A stretch of DNA of 17,486 bases from Cyclostephanos tholiformis (taxonomy: Eukaryota; Bacillariophyta; Thalassiosirophyceae; Thalassiosirales; Thalassiosiraceae). Position numbers and translations under genes: made by a program. The notes beneath the pieces are model-generated. The model had not been told where the DNA came from, did not search any database, and was given only the letters and a program-made list of their open reading frames with translations. Every line of letters starts with the position of its first letter. Positions within the stretch are counted from its first letter, which is position 1. Below are positions 17,441-17,486 of the stretch, in pieces. The stretch lies in assembly GCA_036939975.1 (NCBI GenBank), contig JALLPB010000557.1:1-17486 (forward strand), written 5' to 3'.

Positions 17441-17486
17441 CCGTAAAAATAAATATTAATAATTTGTAAGAAAGAAAGAAATATAA
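17441..17486 (+). repeat. A-rich tail with GAAA repeats
   Basis: After the last readable reverse-transcriptase codon the sequence becomes A/T-rich and ends in about three AAAG units. Non-LTR elements often terminate in such simple repeats, so this is a plausible 3' end of the element, although the window stops here. Confidence 0.45.

Overview
The window looks like nuclear DNA of a stramenopile microalga, most probably a diatom. The evidence is a secreted gametolysin/leishmanolysin-type peptidase carrying a diatom-style Pro/Thr/Ser-rich stalk, short (91-95 nt) GT-AG introns, an organelle-type RAP protein with 37-residue repeats, and transposase and reverse-transcriptase families familiar from marine protist genomes. 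This assignment rests on family recognition, not on a database search.

Left part (1-3.65 kb) is transposon territory. A 781-codon open frame on the minus strand encodes a pogo/Tigger-like DDE/D transposase whose 3' end lies beyond base 1. A frameshifted remnant at 3.04-3.53 kb on the plus strand resembles the C-terminal tail domain of the same kind of transposase.

The central part (3.8-12.9 kb) holds three host genes. A 1293-residue RAP-domain protein (minus) and a DTWD2-like tRNA-uridine aminocarboxypropyltransferase (plus) diverge from a shared ~560 bp upstream region. Both are RNA-related, but nothing else in the sequence ties them together. Convergent with the second is a four-exon gene (minus, 964 residues) for a secreted zinc metallopeptidase with three lysine-rich ~55-residue tandem repeats, an unassigned ectodomain, a PT-rich stalk and an HExxH catalytic domain. 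The exon structure was rebuilt by matching splice sites to reading phase, and all phases close.

Right part (12.9-17.5 kb) has few genes and many repeats. It contains G-rich tracts on both strands, a ~165 bp nested foldback element, a 451 bp foldback element with ~92 bp terminal inverted repeats packed with TGTTGAC/GTCAACA palindromes, a possible unrecognised two-exon gene, and a decayed non-LTR-type reverse transcriptase pseudogene running to the right edge.

No rRNA, tRNA, CRISPR array or prokaryotic feature was seen. The least explained items are the palindrome-dense foldback element, the repeat region of the peptidase and the very regular 37-residue array of the RAP protein.
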